64,000 nucleotides of DNA from CAVXFB01 sp963760935 (GCA_963760935.1 CAVXFB010000001.1:49464-113463); one strand, 5' to 3'. Counted from the first letter of the stretch, positions 34,314 to 47,074 are shown. Notes: generated by a model from the sequence alone, not told the origin. A program made the numbers and translations.

Positions 34314-35275
34314 TTTCGGCGGGCCATACAATATAGGATAGCCGATATCCCAAGTTCTGCCACTAGCCACACCAGCCGCAGGAGGATGGCGCCGATCAGG
34401 GCCGGCACATCGCCGATATATGGCACCATGAGTTCCGCCAACACGGCCTCACGGACCACCGCTCCCCCCGGCACAAATGACATAAACCCTGCCACCGTTG
34501 CCAGCGTGACAGAGGCCGTGTGCAGCGGAAGCTCTGTAAAAGGGTTCGACGACGCCGCGCCCAGCGCCCGCAACACGGCCCAAAAGCTGACGCCGAGCAG
34601 AATCCATCCGAAGCCCGTCAGCAGCCAGCCGAGCAGCATCGTGCCGTAGCCGAGCCGCGAGAGCTTCTCGGCGACAGCCGGCGTCGTTTTGCCAACGCCC
34701 GTCAGCCGCACAAGGCGGCGAAAGATGGGCGGCAACGTCGGCAGCCCGGCCGCGACGAGCATCGCCAGTGCGGCGCCGAACAAGAGCGCCTCGTGGCGGA
34801 AGTAGACTGCCATGATCGCCGCCGAAATCAGCCCCCCGACGGCCATCATTGTCAGCGTCTCGAAGAACACGCTTACCGCGGCGAGCGACGTGTCGATTCC
34901 CTCGCCGCGCACGAGTCCGACTCGCAAGATCACAACCATTGCTTTGCCGGGCACATACTTTCCCAGGTGGCCGACAAAGTAGGCCCGCAGGGCATCGCCA
35001 AGGCACACTGGCTGTCCCAACGCGAGCAGGACGCGATGCCAGAACAGGCCGCACATCAATGTGCCGGCAAGGTATAGCAACCCAGAGGCCACCAACCAAC
35101 GAAAGTCGCAGTGCCAGGGCCGTTGGCGCAACTGCGCCCAGGCATCGACAATCGTGTGGCGAATAAACCATACCACAACAACAACGACAAGCAGCTTGAT
35201 CGCGGCAACCAGCCAACGCCTGGCGATATGCGGTTGGTTTTCGGCCAATCGTGCGTCCTTTCGCTCCCGGATCAT
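34304..35275 (-). CDS. Lysylphosphatidylglycerol synthase-like/flippase membrane protein
   Basis: 323 residues with about seven to eight helices. The pattern (LLVVVVVVWFIRHTI at the N-terminus, GHLGKYVPGKAMVVILRVGLVRGEG, then a C-terminal FMSFVPGGAVVREAVLAEL) fits the UPF0104/LPG-synthase transmembrane family. Members are linked to glycolipid transport or synthesis. Start at ATG 35275. It lies 116 bases upstream of the GT2-GT-C pair on the same strand, consistent with an envelope-glycan operon, and 41 bases from the end of the kinase gene. The substrate is not visible. Confidence 0.8.
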   Translation of the reverse strand: MIRERKDARLAENQPHIARRWLVAAIKLLVVVVVVWFIRHTIVDAWAQLRQRPWHCDFRWLVASGLLYLAGTLMCGLFWHRVLLALGQPVCLGDALRAYFVGHLGKYVPGKAMVVILRVGLVRGEGIDTSLAAVSVFFETLTMMAVGGLISAAIMAVYFRHEALLFGAALAMLVAAGLPTLPPIFRRLVRLTGVGKTTPAVAEKLSRLGYGTMLLGWLLTGFGWILLGVSFWAVLRALGAASSNPFTELPLHTASVTLATVAGFMSFVPGGAVVREAVLAELMVPYIGDVPALIGAILLRLVWLVAELGISAILYCMARRKSC

Positions 35276-35316
35276 TGTCGTAGGCGTCCGCCCATTGCTC
35301 AAGCCAGGATCGCCGC

Positions 35317-37148
35317 TCAATGGCCCATCGACTTTCGCGCGCGGGCAACGACGTCTGCAGCCCAGGGCTTGTCGCTGTAAAGGTCGACAATCGCACGGTA
35401 AATCTTTTTCGCTTGCTCCGGTTCGCTCTGCCGCAGCGCATCGGCCGTGCCGAGGCGCTCTTGGAGAACGCTGAGCTGCTCGTGCGTGAAGCGTTCTGCT
35501 TCGGGGCGGAGTTGCGTCAATTGCTGCGCGCCAGACTAAGGCAATCTTCGGTTTGGCGCGGCTGATCGTCCGACTCGCCATAGAGGTCAATCAGCGCCTG
35601 CAACCTGGCCACACCGACCGTCGGATCCGAGCGGGCGTCGTTGAGCGCCTGCTCGTACAATTGCTCGATGGGCAACAGGCCATCCAGGCCTGATCTCCGC
35701 GCTAACTTCTGATTGAAACTCCATTCCAGTCGCCGCAAGTGGAGGGCCTTCTCGTACTCGCGCAGTTGCGGGGCATGAACGTTGTCGGGATAACGATTGA
35801 GGAAGTCCGTAATGATCTTTTGGAGCTCGTCGATCTCGCTCCCTTTGCGTGGAAGCGAATCGACCGAGCCGTTCGGTACACGGGCCTGGACGCGACTATA
35901 CAGCGTGTCGGCCGACGGTGGCTGCAGCGACCACCACACGCCCATCCCTACGGCCACCAATGCTCCGGCCAGGGCCCAGGTTTGCCACGAGATCAGGGCC
36001 GGCCGGGGCTCGTCGCTTTCCAGCGGGTCCAACTCGTCCCTGTGGACAGGCACGAAAGTGCCGCGATCAGCAAAGGGTCGAGTTCGATCGTCCGAAGGCA
36101 CCGACGTAGATGGCGCAGGCATTCCGGCCGGCTTTGGGCCAGCAGCAGTGTTTGCTCCGCCGGGTTGCGCAGTACCGGGTAGCATCTGCGTCGCGGCCAC
36201 ATTGCCGGCCGGCCGATCGATCGTCGCCGCAACGCCCGATTCGTCGCTGGCCGCCGATGCTTCGGCCGGGGGCGGCGTCTCGTCGCCATCGAACCAACTG
36301 GGATCGGCTTGCACCGTTTCGCGATCGATCGACAGCGCTCGACACATGGCTTCCAGTCGCCGGCCGAGCAGCCCCGCGTTAGTAATCCTCTGCGCCGGGT
36401 TCTTTTCCAACAGTTCGCCAAGGATGTGCTCGAACTCCTGCGGCACATCCCGGGCATGCGTGCGCACCGGCTCCGGCTGTTCGAATTGTTGTTTCTTGAG
36501 GAGTTCCGGCAGCGACTTGCCGCGAAACACCGGCCGCCGCGCCAACAGCGTGTACAGGAGCGCGCCGAGGCTGTACAAATCCGACCGGATGTCGACGGGC
36601 TGCCCCGCCGCCTGCTCCGGCGACATGTACTCGGCCGTGCCCACCACATTACCGGCAAGCGTCATCCGCGTATTGCCAAACAGCCTGGCGATGCCAAAAT
36701 CGGAGAGTTTGATGTGGCCTTCCGCCGCCAGCAGCACGTTGGCCGGCTTGATGTCGCGATGGATGATGCCGCGGTCGTGGGCGTGACGCAGGGCGCGGCA
36801 CATCTGGATACCGATCTGCGCCGCCTCGCGCCACTCGAACTGCCGTCCGCGGCGAAGTTCCTCTTCGAGGCTGTTGCCGTCGACCAATTCCATCGCATAA
36901 AACAGATGGCCGTCCTGCTGGCCGAAGCCAAAAAGGCGGACGATGTTGGGATGATTGAGCTTGCGAAGGGTCTCGATTTCCCCTTCGAAGCGGATGCGAA
37001 AGCCCTCCTCCTCGGCCAGCGCGGCCGACAGCAATTTCACCGCAGCCGGTTCGCCCGTCTCGCGGTGGACCCCTTCATATACAATCCCCATGCCGCCCCG
37101 GCCGAGCTTGCCGACGATCTGATACGGCCCAAGCCACTCGAGTTCCAT
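35317..37148 (-). CDS. Membrane-anchored Ser/Thr protein kinase, one frameshift near the 3' end
   Basis: About 610 residues. The kinase domain is at the N-terminus (start MELEWLGPYQIVGKLGRGGMG): glycine loop GRGGMGIVYE, AAVKLL lysine, HRDIKPANVLL, intact DFG (LSDFGIARLF), and APE-like MSPEQ. A proline-rich linker precedes one helix (ALAGALVAVGMGVWW, about residue 410), so the C-terminal 200 residues are outside the cytoplasm. Near 35518-35533 one base is missing: the frame ends at SLARSN-stop, while the next frame continues TQLRPEAERFTHEQLSVL... to 35317. The last part is helical. Start ATG 37148 is where kinase homology begins. Confidence 0.9.
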
Positions 37149-37273
37149 AGGACGAAAGCCAGGATTAGGGATTAGAAGACAGGGGCGCACATTGCCGACG
37201 GCCATTTGAGTCTAACGCGCCACGACCGACCGGGCTAGCTGGGCTCTCGCCCTCTGGGGAAAGCGTCTTTACA

Positions 37274-38331
37274 ATGGGAATCATGCAATCCGATCCCGCG
37301 ACGCCCGTCTCCCATCCCCCGTCCCCCGTCCCCCGTTCCACGCCCCCTCTGTGTGGCCTCTTGAACGTGAACAAACCGGTCGGTGTCACGTCACGGCGTG
37401 TCGTCGATGCCGTTCAGCGGTTGGCTTGGCCGGCGAAGGCAGGGCATGCCGGCACACTCGATCCGCTGGCAACCGGCGTGCTGGTGGTCTGCGTCGGTGG
37501 CGCCACCCGACTAATCGAATACGTCCAACGCATGCCCAAGCGATACCTGGGCACGTTCCTGCTGGGACGACAAAGCGCCACCGAGGACGTCGAAGGTGAG
37601 GTCGTCGAGTTGGCCGGCGCCCCGTGCCAACGCGCGATGCATTGGACGCGGCCGCTCGACGATTTGTCGGCCGCATCGAACAGCGTCCCCCCTCCTTTTC
37701 GGCGCTGAAAATCCACGGTCGTCCAGCCTATAAGCTGGCACGCCGCGGAAAGCCGGTCGAGCTGTCGCCCCGGCCGATCGACATTTACCGCATCGAAGTG
37801 AAAGCGTTCGATTATCCGGAGTTGGTCCTGGAAATTGACTGCGGCGGCGGGACCTATGTGCGTTCGCTGGGCCGCGACTTGGCCGAATCGCTCGGCACGG
37901 CCGCCGTAATGTCGGCGCTCAGACGAACATCGATTGGTGATTTCCACATTGATCAATCCGTGTGTCTGGAGGACCTGACCCGCGACCGGTGGCAAGGCTT
38001 CGTCCAGCCGCCGCTACGAGCAGTCGAGTATCTGCCCCAAGTGCGGCTTTCGGCCCAGGATACAGCCCGCATTCGCAATGGTCTGACGATCGAAATTGCG
38101 GGCGACGGACGCTTGACGGGCGGCGGGGGCCATTTGATCGGACGTGCTATTCGTCGTGGCGATGTGGATGACAACCAATCGCCGACATCTGATCCGGCCG
38201 AGGTCGTGGCCCTTGATCCGGCCGGCCAGCTAATCGGCATTCTCACTCCGCTTGGCAGTGGGCGCTGGCGCACCTTGCGGAATTTGCCGATTTCCGCCGA
38301 CAGCTTGACGCAACATATGTTCCCGCCCTGA
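37274..38331 (+). CDS. truB: tRNA pseudouridine-55 synthase, one frameshift
   Basis: Makes pseudouridine at position 55 of the T-loop of tRNAs. Core begins GLLNVNKPVGVTSRRVVDAVQ; the catalytic Asp is in AGTLDPLATGVL (about residue 63). The frame breaks at 37619-37626 where one C is missing in a C run (GAPC...), after which VPTRDALDAAARRF and SFSALKIHGRPAYKLARRG continue to 38331. Corrected length is about 352. The first 25 residues (SHPPSPVPRSTPP) come from a CCCGTCCCC repeat and are likely not native; the true start is uncertain. In many bacteria truB follows infB-rbfA; here it stands alone after the kinase. Confidence 0.92.
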
Positions 38332-38332
38332 A

Positions 38333-38779
38333 TTACAGGTGTTCCAAGTCGTCAATGTCCTTTGGCCGGCCCACGGCTCGCTTGTTTGCTTTGAGGTCGT
38401 CCAACCCGATAAGATTGATCTCGACGTCGTCCAATCGTGCAAGGGTACGGCGCGGGAAACATTGGGCGAAGTCAATGCCGTCGACACGGGTGACAAGATC
38501 GATTCGTACAGGCGGAATGCCCATGCGAATCACCTTGTCTTCAGCAAGAAACGACTGCGTTGAGACGACATCGGCACTGAAGCCGAATCGTCGAAACACC
38601 TGGACGAGTGCCGCCGCGTTGGCGGGATTGACGGCGATCCACACATCCATGTCGCCGGTGGCCCGAGGGTAACCGTAGTAGCCGACGGCATAACCGCCAA
38701 TTAACAGGTACTCAACCTTCTCCGAGTTCAACAACCGTAAGAACTCTTTGAAGTCGGATGGTAGCCGGATCATAGCCAT
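38333..38779 (-). CDS. Nucleotidyltransferase of the AbiEii/DUF6036-like group
   Basis: 148 residues. The N-terminal region carries YLLIGGYAVGYYGYPRATGDMDVWI, with the G-G and D-x-D residues of a nucleotidyltransferase (about residues 27-47); the C-terminal DIDDLEHL tail is typical. The upstream small gene overlaps it and encodes a helical partner. The pair resembles toxin-antitoxin modules of planctomycetes in which a nucleotidyltransferase is combined with a small protein, but direction (which one is toxic) cannot be said. Alternative start at ATG 38773. Confidence 0.8.
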   Translation of the reverse strand: MAMIRLPSDFKEFLRLLNSEKVEYLLIGGYAVGYYGYPRATGDMDVWIAVNPANAAALVQVFRRFGFSADVVSTQSFLAEDKVIRMGIPPVRIDLVTRVDGIDFAQCFPRRTLARLDDVEINLIGLDDLKANKRAVGRPKDIDDLEHL

Positions 38780-38903
38780 AGTGGATTTGTCGCAGCAATT
38801 CGAGGGCCGTCAAACGTTCTTCGGGCGTCTTGGATTGCCAGAACTTACGGTCATCCTCCGCCGCTTCGGCAAACGAAAGCACCGAAAGAGCCGCCTTATC
38901 CAT
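38712..38903 (-). CDS. Small partner protein of the nucleotidyltransferase
   Basis: 63 residues: MDKAALSVLSFAEAAEDDRKFW, then KTPEERLTALELLRQIHYGYDP and RLQRVLTVVELGEG. The W-x2-K-T-P-E-E-R-L segment recurs in many short planctomycete proteins upstream of nucleotidyltransferases. It is probably helical and soluble. Its 3' end overlaps the next gene by about 62 to 68 bases, an unusual length, which suggests coupled translation. Start at ATG 38903; the longer frame to 38969 is less likely. Confidence 0.75.
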   Translation of the reverse strand: MDKAALSVLSFAEAAEDDRKFWQSKTPEERLTALELLRQIHYGYDPATIRLQRVLTVVELGEG

Positions 38904-39104
38904 TCGAGAAGTCTCCACCAAGTCTCGCATAATGATGCACAGAATACCGAAGGTTGCGCAGGACGTCAAGGGAGTATCGAGCGCACCCGCCGCTTCGTGG
39001 CCGATGAAATTGCTTATCAGGCGAGTGGTTGAATGCGATCCAAGCGGAACGGACCATCCGCGCGGATGCCCCTTCGTGTTGCCGGTCGATCGGCTTTCGC
39101 CGCC

Positions 39105-39332
39105 CTACGCCGTTCGCCACCGCCAAGCGCAGCCGAACAGGCTGATGGCGCCGATGCCGAGGAGAACAAGGGTGGAGGATTCGGAGACCACTCTTACGCA
39201 AAATGACTCGAGTTGTGTCGCTTGCCGATTGTCATTGGTAGGATTTGCGTAATACCAACCGACATATAGGTTATTTTCGGCGTCGAGCCAAGGCAGTGAG
39301 TAGGTGGATTTTTCGCGCCGCCACGACGACTC
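39105..39332 (-). pseudogene. Relic of a PEP-CTERM sorted protein
   Basis: A frame without start codon, bounded upstream by an in-frame TAG at 39333-39335, encodes about 75 residues ending in SESSTLVLLGIGAISLFGCAW then RWRTA. The hydrophobic segment followed by basic residues at the very C-terminus is the form of a PEP-CTERM sorting signal, with SES where PEP is expected. Upstream residues (STYSLPWLDAENNLYVGWYY) look like the end of an exported domain. The N-terminal part is missing. It is a decayed gene fragment; the host organism thus probably has or had an exosortase system. Confidence 0.6.
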
Positions 39333-39360
39333 CTATCCAATCGATATAAGCGAATAGACG

Positions 39361-39394
39361 CCCTCACCCTGGCCCTCTCCCGGCGGGGGAGGGA
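39361..39394. repeat. Dispersed hairpin repeat, copy 3
   Basis: CCCTCACCCTGGCCCTCTCCC then GGCGGGGGAGGGAA; the same element as at 2968 and 15439. It sits in the space between the PEP-CTERM relic and ftsK. The inner arms can pair as a hairpin with small mismatches. Confidence 0.7.
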
Positions 39395-39539
39395 ACAGAG
39401 CGCTCGCATGCGTCGTGTCGATGGTAGCCAACGCGACGGTTTGATGCGTCATTTCTCTCGGGCAAGCCGCACGGTGCGGCGGCGGCAAATTGATTGACGC
39501 CCTTTGAACGCGTCGATATCTACGTCGAGTAGCCGCATT

Positions 39540-42268
<2,729 letters not shown>

Positions 42269-42714
42269 CTCGTCTGCGAAGCCGAGGCTCGCACCGCGCC
42301 AGAGCCGCCGATGCCCAGGCAGGAGAACTGCAAAGTCGCATTTTGTGAGCGGACTGGAGAATCTGTCATCCTGAGCGCAGCGAAGGATCTCGTTGGCAAG
42401 CAATGACTTGTACAATGCCACAGAGATTCTTCGCTGCGCTCAGAATGACGGTTCCCCGGACTTTGCAGTTCTCCTGGATGCCCCCGGTGCTTGTTTGCCT
42501 TATCGTTGCCAATCTGCAACGTCTGAGCGGTGCACGAACAATCGGCCGCGTTCCGCCTGCCTGACGCCTAAGTCTCTGCAGCAAAAGGACTTCCGCCCGG
42601 TGGTCGCTCGCGTTCTGGCCTTCGACCGCGTTGGGGCACCCGGTTTGCTCCTGGTCACGGCGATACTCGCCCGGCCGACGGGCGGATTTCACGCGCCCTT
42701 CAAATCAACGGACT
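42269..42714. other. Intergenic region after ftsK carrying a repeat element
   Basis: 446 bases with no supported gene. Most of it (42321-42475) is a nested inverted-repeat element. The remainder to 42714 holds no convincing open frame or palindrome; a promoter for the downstream hypothetical gene should be here but is not recognisable. Confidence 0.6.
42321..42475. repeat. Nested inverted-repeat element, copy 2
   Basis: Outer arms AGGAGAACTGCAAAGTC (42321-42337) and GACTTTGCAGTTCTCCT (42459-42475) are perfect 17-bp inverted repeats. The inner core (42365-42449) is near-identical to that at 20241-20324: GTCATCCTGAGCGCAGCGAA at one side and TTCGCTGCGCTCAGAATGAC at the other. The outer arms differ from those of copy 1, so the core seems to have been carried within, or inserted into, different palindromes. 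Confidence 0.88.
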
Positions 42715-43563
42715 ATGCACGCTTGCGAGCTTGTCGAATTGGCTGCTCTGGTATCCGCCCACGGGCCGGCGCTGGTTCGCAGTCCGGAGGCAATTCCGCC
42801 CGCCTGCATTGAACGCTACTGGGCCGCCTCGAAGGTGCGGCTGGACCACTGGGCATCGCAACTAAAGGCATTGGCAAACCGCGACGCCCGCAACGACCGT
42901 CAAAGCGACGCTTGGGCCGTGTTGGAGGAAATTCTCACCGGTGAAATGCTCACGCGGGTGTGGACCGCCACCCTGTGCGCCTATGACAAGCGGCGCGGCA
43001 GCGACGAAGCTGAGCCGGTCGCCCGCAGCGTGATGATCGGGCACATGGAAGCCCGGCATCGAGTGCTGACGCTCATGGCCGGCCGCCCAAACACTGAAGA
43101 GGCCGCAAATCTCAATCGGCTGCGACTGCGTATCGAGCGCTGGACCGATCTATTGGTTGGCCATCTGGTAGCCATGCATGACGTAAGCGAGTTTGCGTTC
43201 GACGCCGATCGTGCACGCGACTTCGCCGTGGATCTCGGTGATCGCAGCCGTCGCCCTGACGGCCGACTGGTGTGGCCGATGCTGAGGGCTTCGCTGCGAA
43301 CGGCCTTTCAGCACGAGCTTGCCCGGGAGAGCCCCAACGCCGACCTGAACGCCCGCATCGCCGGTAGCGTATTAGGCTGCTTTCCGGCCGCAGCGTTCGA
43401 TTCCACCGGCTTGCCGTCGTCACTATGGCTGATGCAGGTAATGAACTCGGCTGACGATACGCAGGTGATGCTCGACGATCTGTTGGCGCCTGCTCTATCT
43501 TGTCCACCGATTCATGTCCCCCGCAGTATTCCGCCTCGCATAGAGCGTAGAAGGCTGCAGTAG
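42715..43563 (+). CDS. Conserved planctomycete hypothetical protein
   Basis: 282 residues, no signal peptide, mostly helical. Start MHACELVELAALVSAHGPAL; two blocks look conserved by eye: WAVLEEILTGEMLTRVWTATLCAYD and SVMIGHMEARHRVLTLM. I do not recognise a domain or catalytic motif. It ends in a GTAGGCACGCTCCGTG palindrome that supplies its stop codon. The neighbour is a convergent esterase gene. Could be a regulatory or structural cytosolic protein. Confidence 0.65.
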   Translation: MHACELVELAALVSAHGPALVRSPEAIPPACIERYWAASKVRLDHWASQLKALANRDARNDRQSDAWAVLEEILTGEMLTRVWTATLCAYDKRRGSDEAEPVARSVMIGHMEARHRVLTLMAGRPNTEEAANLNRLRLRIERWTDLLVGHLVAMHDVSEFAFDADRARDFAVDLGDRSRRPDGRLVWPMLRASLRTAFQHELARESPNADLNARIAGSVLGCFPAAAFDSTGLPSSLWLMQVMNSADDTQVMLDDLLAPALSCPPIHVPRSIPPRIERRRLQ

Positions 43564-43605
43564 GCACGCTCCGTGCGCCATGGCGAACGGCATGCCGATG
43601 CTAAT

Positions 43606-44508
<903 letters not shown>

Positions 44509-44573
44509 GTAATTTTCCATTCCTAGTGGGCTGAGTTATTGCAAAAGCGTTGGAACCATGGCGCGATCACCGG

Positions 44574-45131
44574 TTACTCGAACGGGTCGAGCATGAAGTC
44601 GTCGATCTCGACCGAGGCCCCTCGTTGTAGGAAGTTGATGCTCACCAGCAGCCGCGTCTCGCCGCGGCGCTTCAACACGATGCCCTCCAAGCCGGCGAAG
44701 GGCCCTTGGCGAACGCGAACTTGCTGCCCTGGCTTCAGACGGCTCTCAATCGTCAGCGGAGCATTCGCGGCGATCAATTGGCGAAGCTGACGCAGGTCGA
44801 AGACGAGCTGATCCGGATCATCGACCGAAAGGATCCGCGAAATGCGATTCGTGGCCAAGGCCCGCACCCGCTCATCTTCGGACCCGAAGAGAAACACATA
44901 TCCAACGAACAAAGGCACTTGGGACGTCCGCTTGCGGCCGCGCGAAATGCTCGTTTTCTTCACCAGCGGCAGATAGAAGGGGATGCGGTACTTCAGCAGT
45001 TCGCGGGAGAGCGATTTTTCCTGCCGGGCCTTCGTGTAGACTGCCAACCAACGGTGGCCAGCCTGCTCCGATGGCGCCGCCTCCAGTAGCGTGTCGGGAT
45101 ACATGCTCGGCTCTTCCTTGAGTATCGGCAT
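44574..45131 (-). CDS. NusG-family transcription factor (NusG-like/RfaH-like paralogue)
   Basis: 185 residues. An NGN domain (RWLAVYTKARQEKSLSRELLKY, FLFGSEDERVRALATNRI) and a C-terminal KOW domain (PGQQVRVRQGPFAGLEGIV) are both present. It acts on elongating RNA polymerase. The N-terminal 20 residues and spacing differ from housekeeping NusG, which normally sits between secE and rplK; here the neighbours are an esterase and tsaB. So it is a specialised paralogue, perhaps controlling a polysaccharide operon as RfaH/UpxY do. Start could be ATG 45104, with AAGGAAG upstream. Confidence 0.88.
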   Translation of the reverse strand: MPILKEEPSMYPDTLLEAAPSEQAGHRWLAVYTKARQEKSLSRELLKYRIPFYLPLVKKTSISRGRKRTSQVPLFVGYVFLFGSEDERVRALATNRISRILSVDDPDQLVFDLRQLRQLIAANAPLTIESRLKPGQQVRVRQGPFAGLEGIVLKRRGETRLLVSINFLQRGASVEIDDFMLDPFE

Positions 45132-45284
45132 GGCGGCATCATCCTGTGGTAGTTGCGCCGAGGGCGATTGAACGGTAAAGCGTCAATTATAACTTCTGGA
45201 CCCGCAAAGTGCAGGAAGGGTGCGGAGCTGTCACCGTGATCCGTTTCAATGTCCCAGCTTCGGCGAGGTAATGCTTTTCGTGGC

Positions 45285-45965
45285 TCACGGCCGCGCATCC
45301 CACTTTTCTTCGGCGGCGCTGCGGCGGAAGTAGTGCGGAGCCAGCCTCCAAAGATCGTCGCGACGGCCCAAGTCATAGTCGCGTGTCGCAAGCCGGGCCA
45401 CGATCGACGCTCGGGGCGGCCAGAGGGATGGATCCAGCACGCGAACATGGCTCGGCAGCCGTGTGCGCAGCTTGGACAACACGGGACCGCTGACCGCGAC
45501 GCCCTGCGGCAACTCGTTTAGCCAAGTCTCGATGTCCGTCAATTGTTGTGGGCCAACCGGTGCAAACGGACCGTCGGGCTGGCGTGCAAACCGCCGTGCC
45601 ACCACATCGCCGCGCTGCGCGTCCATCACGGTCGATATCTCGGTGACATCCTCGGGAGCGGCGGCCGCAATCGTCTCAAGCGTATCCACCCCGAGCACCG
45701 CGGCCCCGACGGCAAAGGCGAAGACCTTGGCGGTCGTTACGCCGACTCGCAGGCCGGTAAAGGAGCCCGGGCCGTGTGAGACGGCCACCAATTGAACGTG
45801 CCCGGGGAGCCAATCTACCTCGGCCAACAGGTCGCGCATTGCCGGGGCGAGCGACTGGGCACTTCGCACCTGCTCGCCTAACATCCTTTCAGCCAAGACC
45901 TTACGGTCTTGCATTACGGCGACGCTTCCGAGCCGTTCGGTCGTTTCCAGGGCGAGAATTCGCAT
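45285..45965 (-). CDS. tsaB: tRNA threonylcarbamoyladenosine biosynthesis protein TsaB
   Basis: 226 residues, partner of TsaD in forming t6A37 in tRNAs that read ANN codons. N-terminus MRILALETTERLGSVAVM and the signature SHGPGSFTGLRVGVTTAK near residue 64-81 are characteristic, as is VLGVDTLETIAAAA. TsaB carries the ASKHA fold without own activity; it forms the TsaBDE complex. Upstream lies a phosphoesterase on the other strand. No other tsa gene is in the window. Confidence 0.95.
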   Translation of the reverse strand: MRILALETTERLGSVAVMQDRKVLAERMLGEQVRSAQSLAPAMRDLLAEVDWLPGHVQLVAVSHGPGSFTGLRVGVTTAKVFAFAVGAAVLGVDTLETIAAAAPEDVTEISTVMDAQRGDVVARRFARQPDGPFAPVGPQQLTDIETWLNELPQGVAVSGPVLSKLRTRLPSHVRVLDPSLWPPRASIVARLATRDYDLGRRDDLWRLAPHYFRRSAAEEKWDARP

Positions 45966-46242
45966 AGCCGTTCATCGGATGACAATTGCCGACCATATTG
46001 CACAAGGTGGCCCGGTCGGCGCCGACCAACCCACCCGGCTCTCGTTGACATTACATGCTCTACGTGGCCAAAAAGTGCTGACGGGGCCGGTCGTTTAGCC
46101 ATATAAGCATGGCCGATTTGGCGCAGTGCCACAATGGGGCTCGACTTGACCGTCCTCGAACGCCACAATACACTGTGGTTTGCTTTCGTGTGCCCCCCAT
46201 TCTTCCTGCGCAGCGGGCGCCGGCGGTTGAAAGTCTACAAGC

Positions 46243-46992
46243 GTGAAACGAGCCCTGATCAGCGATATCCACAGCAACATCGAAGCCCTTGAGGCGGTGT
46301 TGGCCGACATTCGAGACCAGGGTGTTACCCAGGTCTTCTGCCTCGGTGATCTCGTTGGGTACGGGCCGAATCCGCGCGAAGTAATCGACGAAATCATGAA
46401 GTGCCAAGTGTGTCTGCTGGGCAATCATGATCAGGGGGCACTGTTCGATCCGGAAGGATTTAATTCGGGAGCCGAGCGGGCCATCTTCTGGACGCGGAAC
46501 CAGTTGGAGAACGGCCCCGGCACTCCGCTGATGCGGCAAAAGCGTTGGGACTTCCTGGGCGAGTTGCCACGAAACCATATCGACGGGAAATTTCTGTTCG
46601 TGCATGGTTCGGCGCGAAATCCGCTCAATGAATATGTCTTTCCCGAAGACATCTACAACAAGCGGAAGCTGGAGAAGATTTTTGCCTTGGTGCCGCAGTA
46701 CGCCTTCCAGGGTCATACCCACGTGCCGGGCGTGTTTAGCGAAAGCTTCAATTTCTTCAGCCCCGAGGAGTTGAACAACGAGTATCAACTCGGCCCGGAA
46801 AAGGTAATGATCAACGTGGGCTCGGTGGGGCAGCCCCGCGATGGCAATCCGCTGGCCTGCTACGTCGTTTTGGAAGATGACATCGTGCGGTTTCGCCGCG
46901 TCGATTATTCGCGGGATCGAACAATCGCCAAGATTTACGACGTTCCCGACTTGGACAATTTCCTCGGCGACCGGCTGCGGGACGGACGATAA
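46243..46992 (+). CDS. Calcineurin-like metallophosphoesterase
   Basis: 249 residues, cytosolic. Metal-binding motifs in order: SDIHSNIEAL, GDLVGYGPNP, GNHD, VHGSARNP and GHTHVPGVF, all with the expected D/H/N residues. The family includes phosphodiesterases and protein phosphatases; the substrate is not predictable. The start is a GTG at 46243; the upstream region has a weak site. Long tail YSRDRTIAKIYDVPDLDNFLGDRL is a helical extension. Next to tsaB head-to-head. Confidence 0.93.
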   Translation: MKRALISDIHSNIEALEAVLADIRDQGVTQVFCLGDLVGYGPNPREVIDEIMKCQVCLLGNHDQGALFDPEGFNSGAERAIFWTRNQLENGPGTPLMRQKRWDFLGELPRNHIDGKFLFVHGSARNPLNEYVFPEDIYNKRKLEKIFALVPQYAFQGHTHVPGVFSESFNFFSPEELNNEYQLGPEKVMINVGSVGQPRDGNPLACYVVLEDDIVRFRRVDYSRDRTIAKIYDVPDLDNFLGDRLRDGR

Positions 46993-46998
46993 AACGGG

Positions 46999-47074
46999 GA
47001 GAAATTAGGGATTGGGGATTAGGGATTAGGGTTCAGCGTGCGAATCTAATCCCTAGTCCCCAATCCCTAGTCTG
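46999..47074. repeat. GATTAGGGATTGGGG palindromic repeat
   Basis: Units of ATTAGGGATTGGGGATTAGGG run to about 47031, followed by the mirror CTAATCCCTAGTCCCC and CCAATCCCTAG to 47073. It forms a long stem just downstream of the phosphoesterase and just upstream of yidC. Related stretches (GGATTAGGGATTAG) lie at about 37162-37176. Possible mobile or slipped-strand repeat. Confidence 0.75.

Noticed and set aside
38904..39201. A 101-codon minus-strand frame overlapping the PEP-CTERM relic
   Set aside because: Composition is arginine/proline/histidine rich without pattern, and the relic frame explains the same DNA better.
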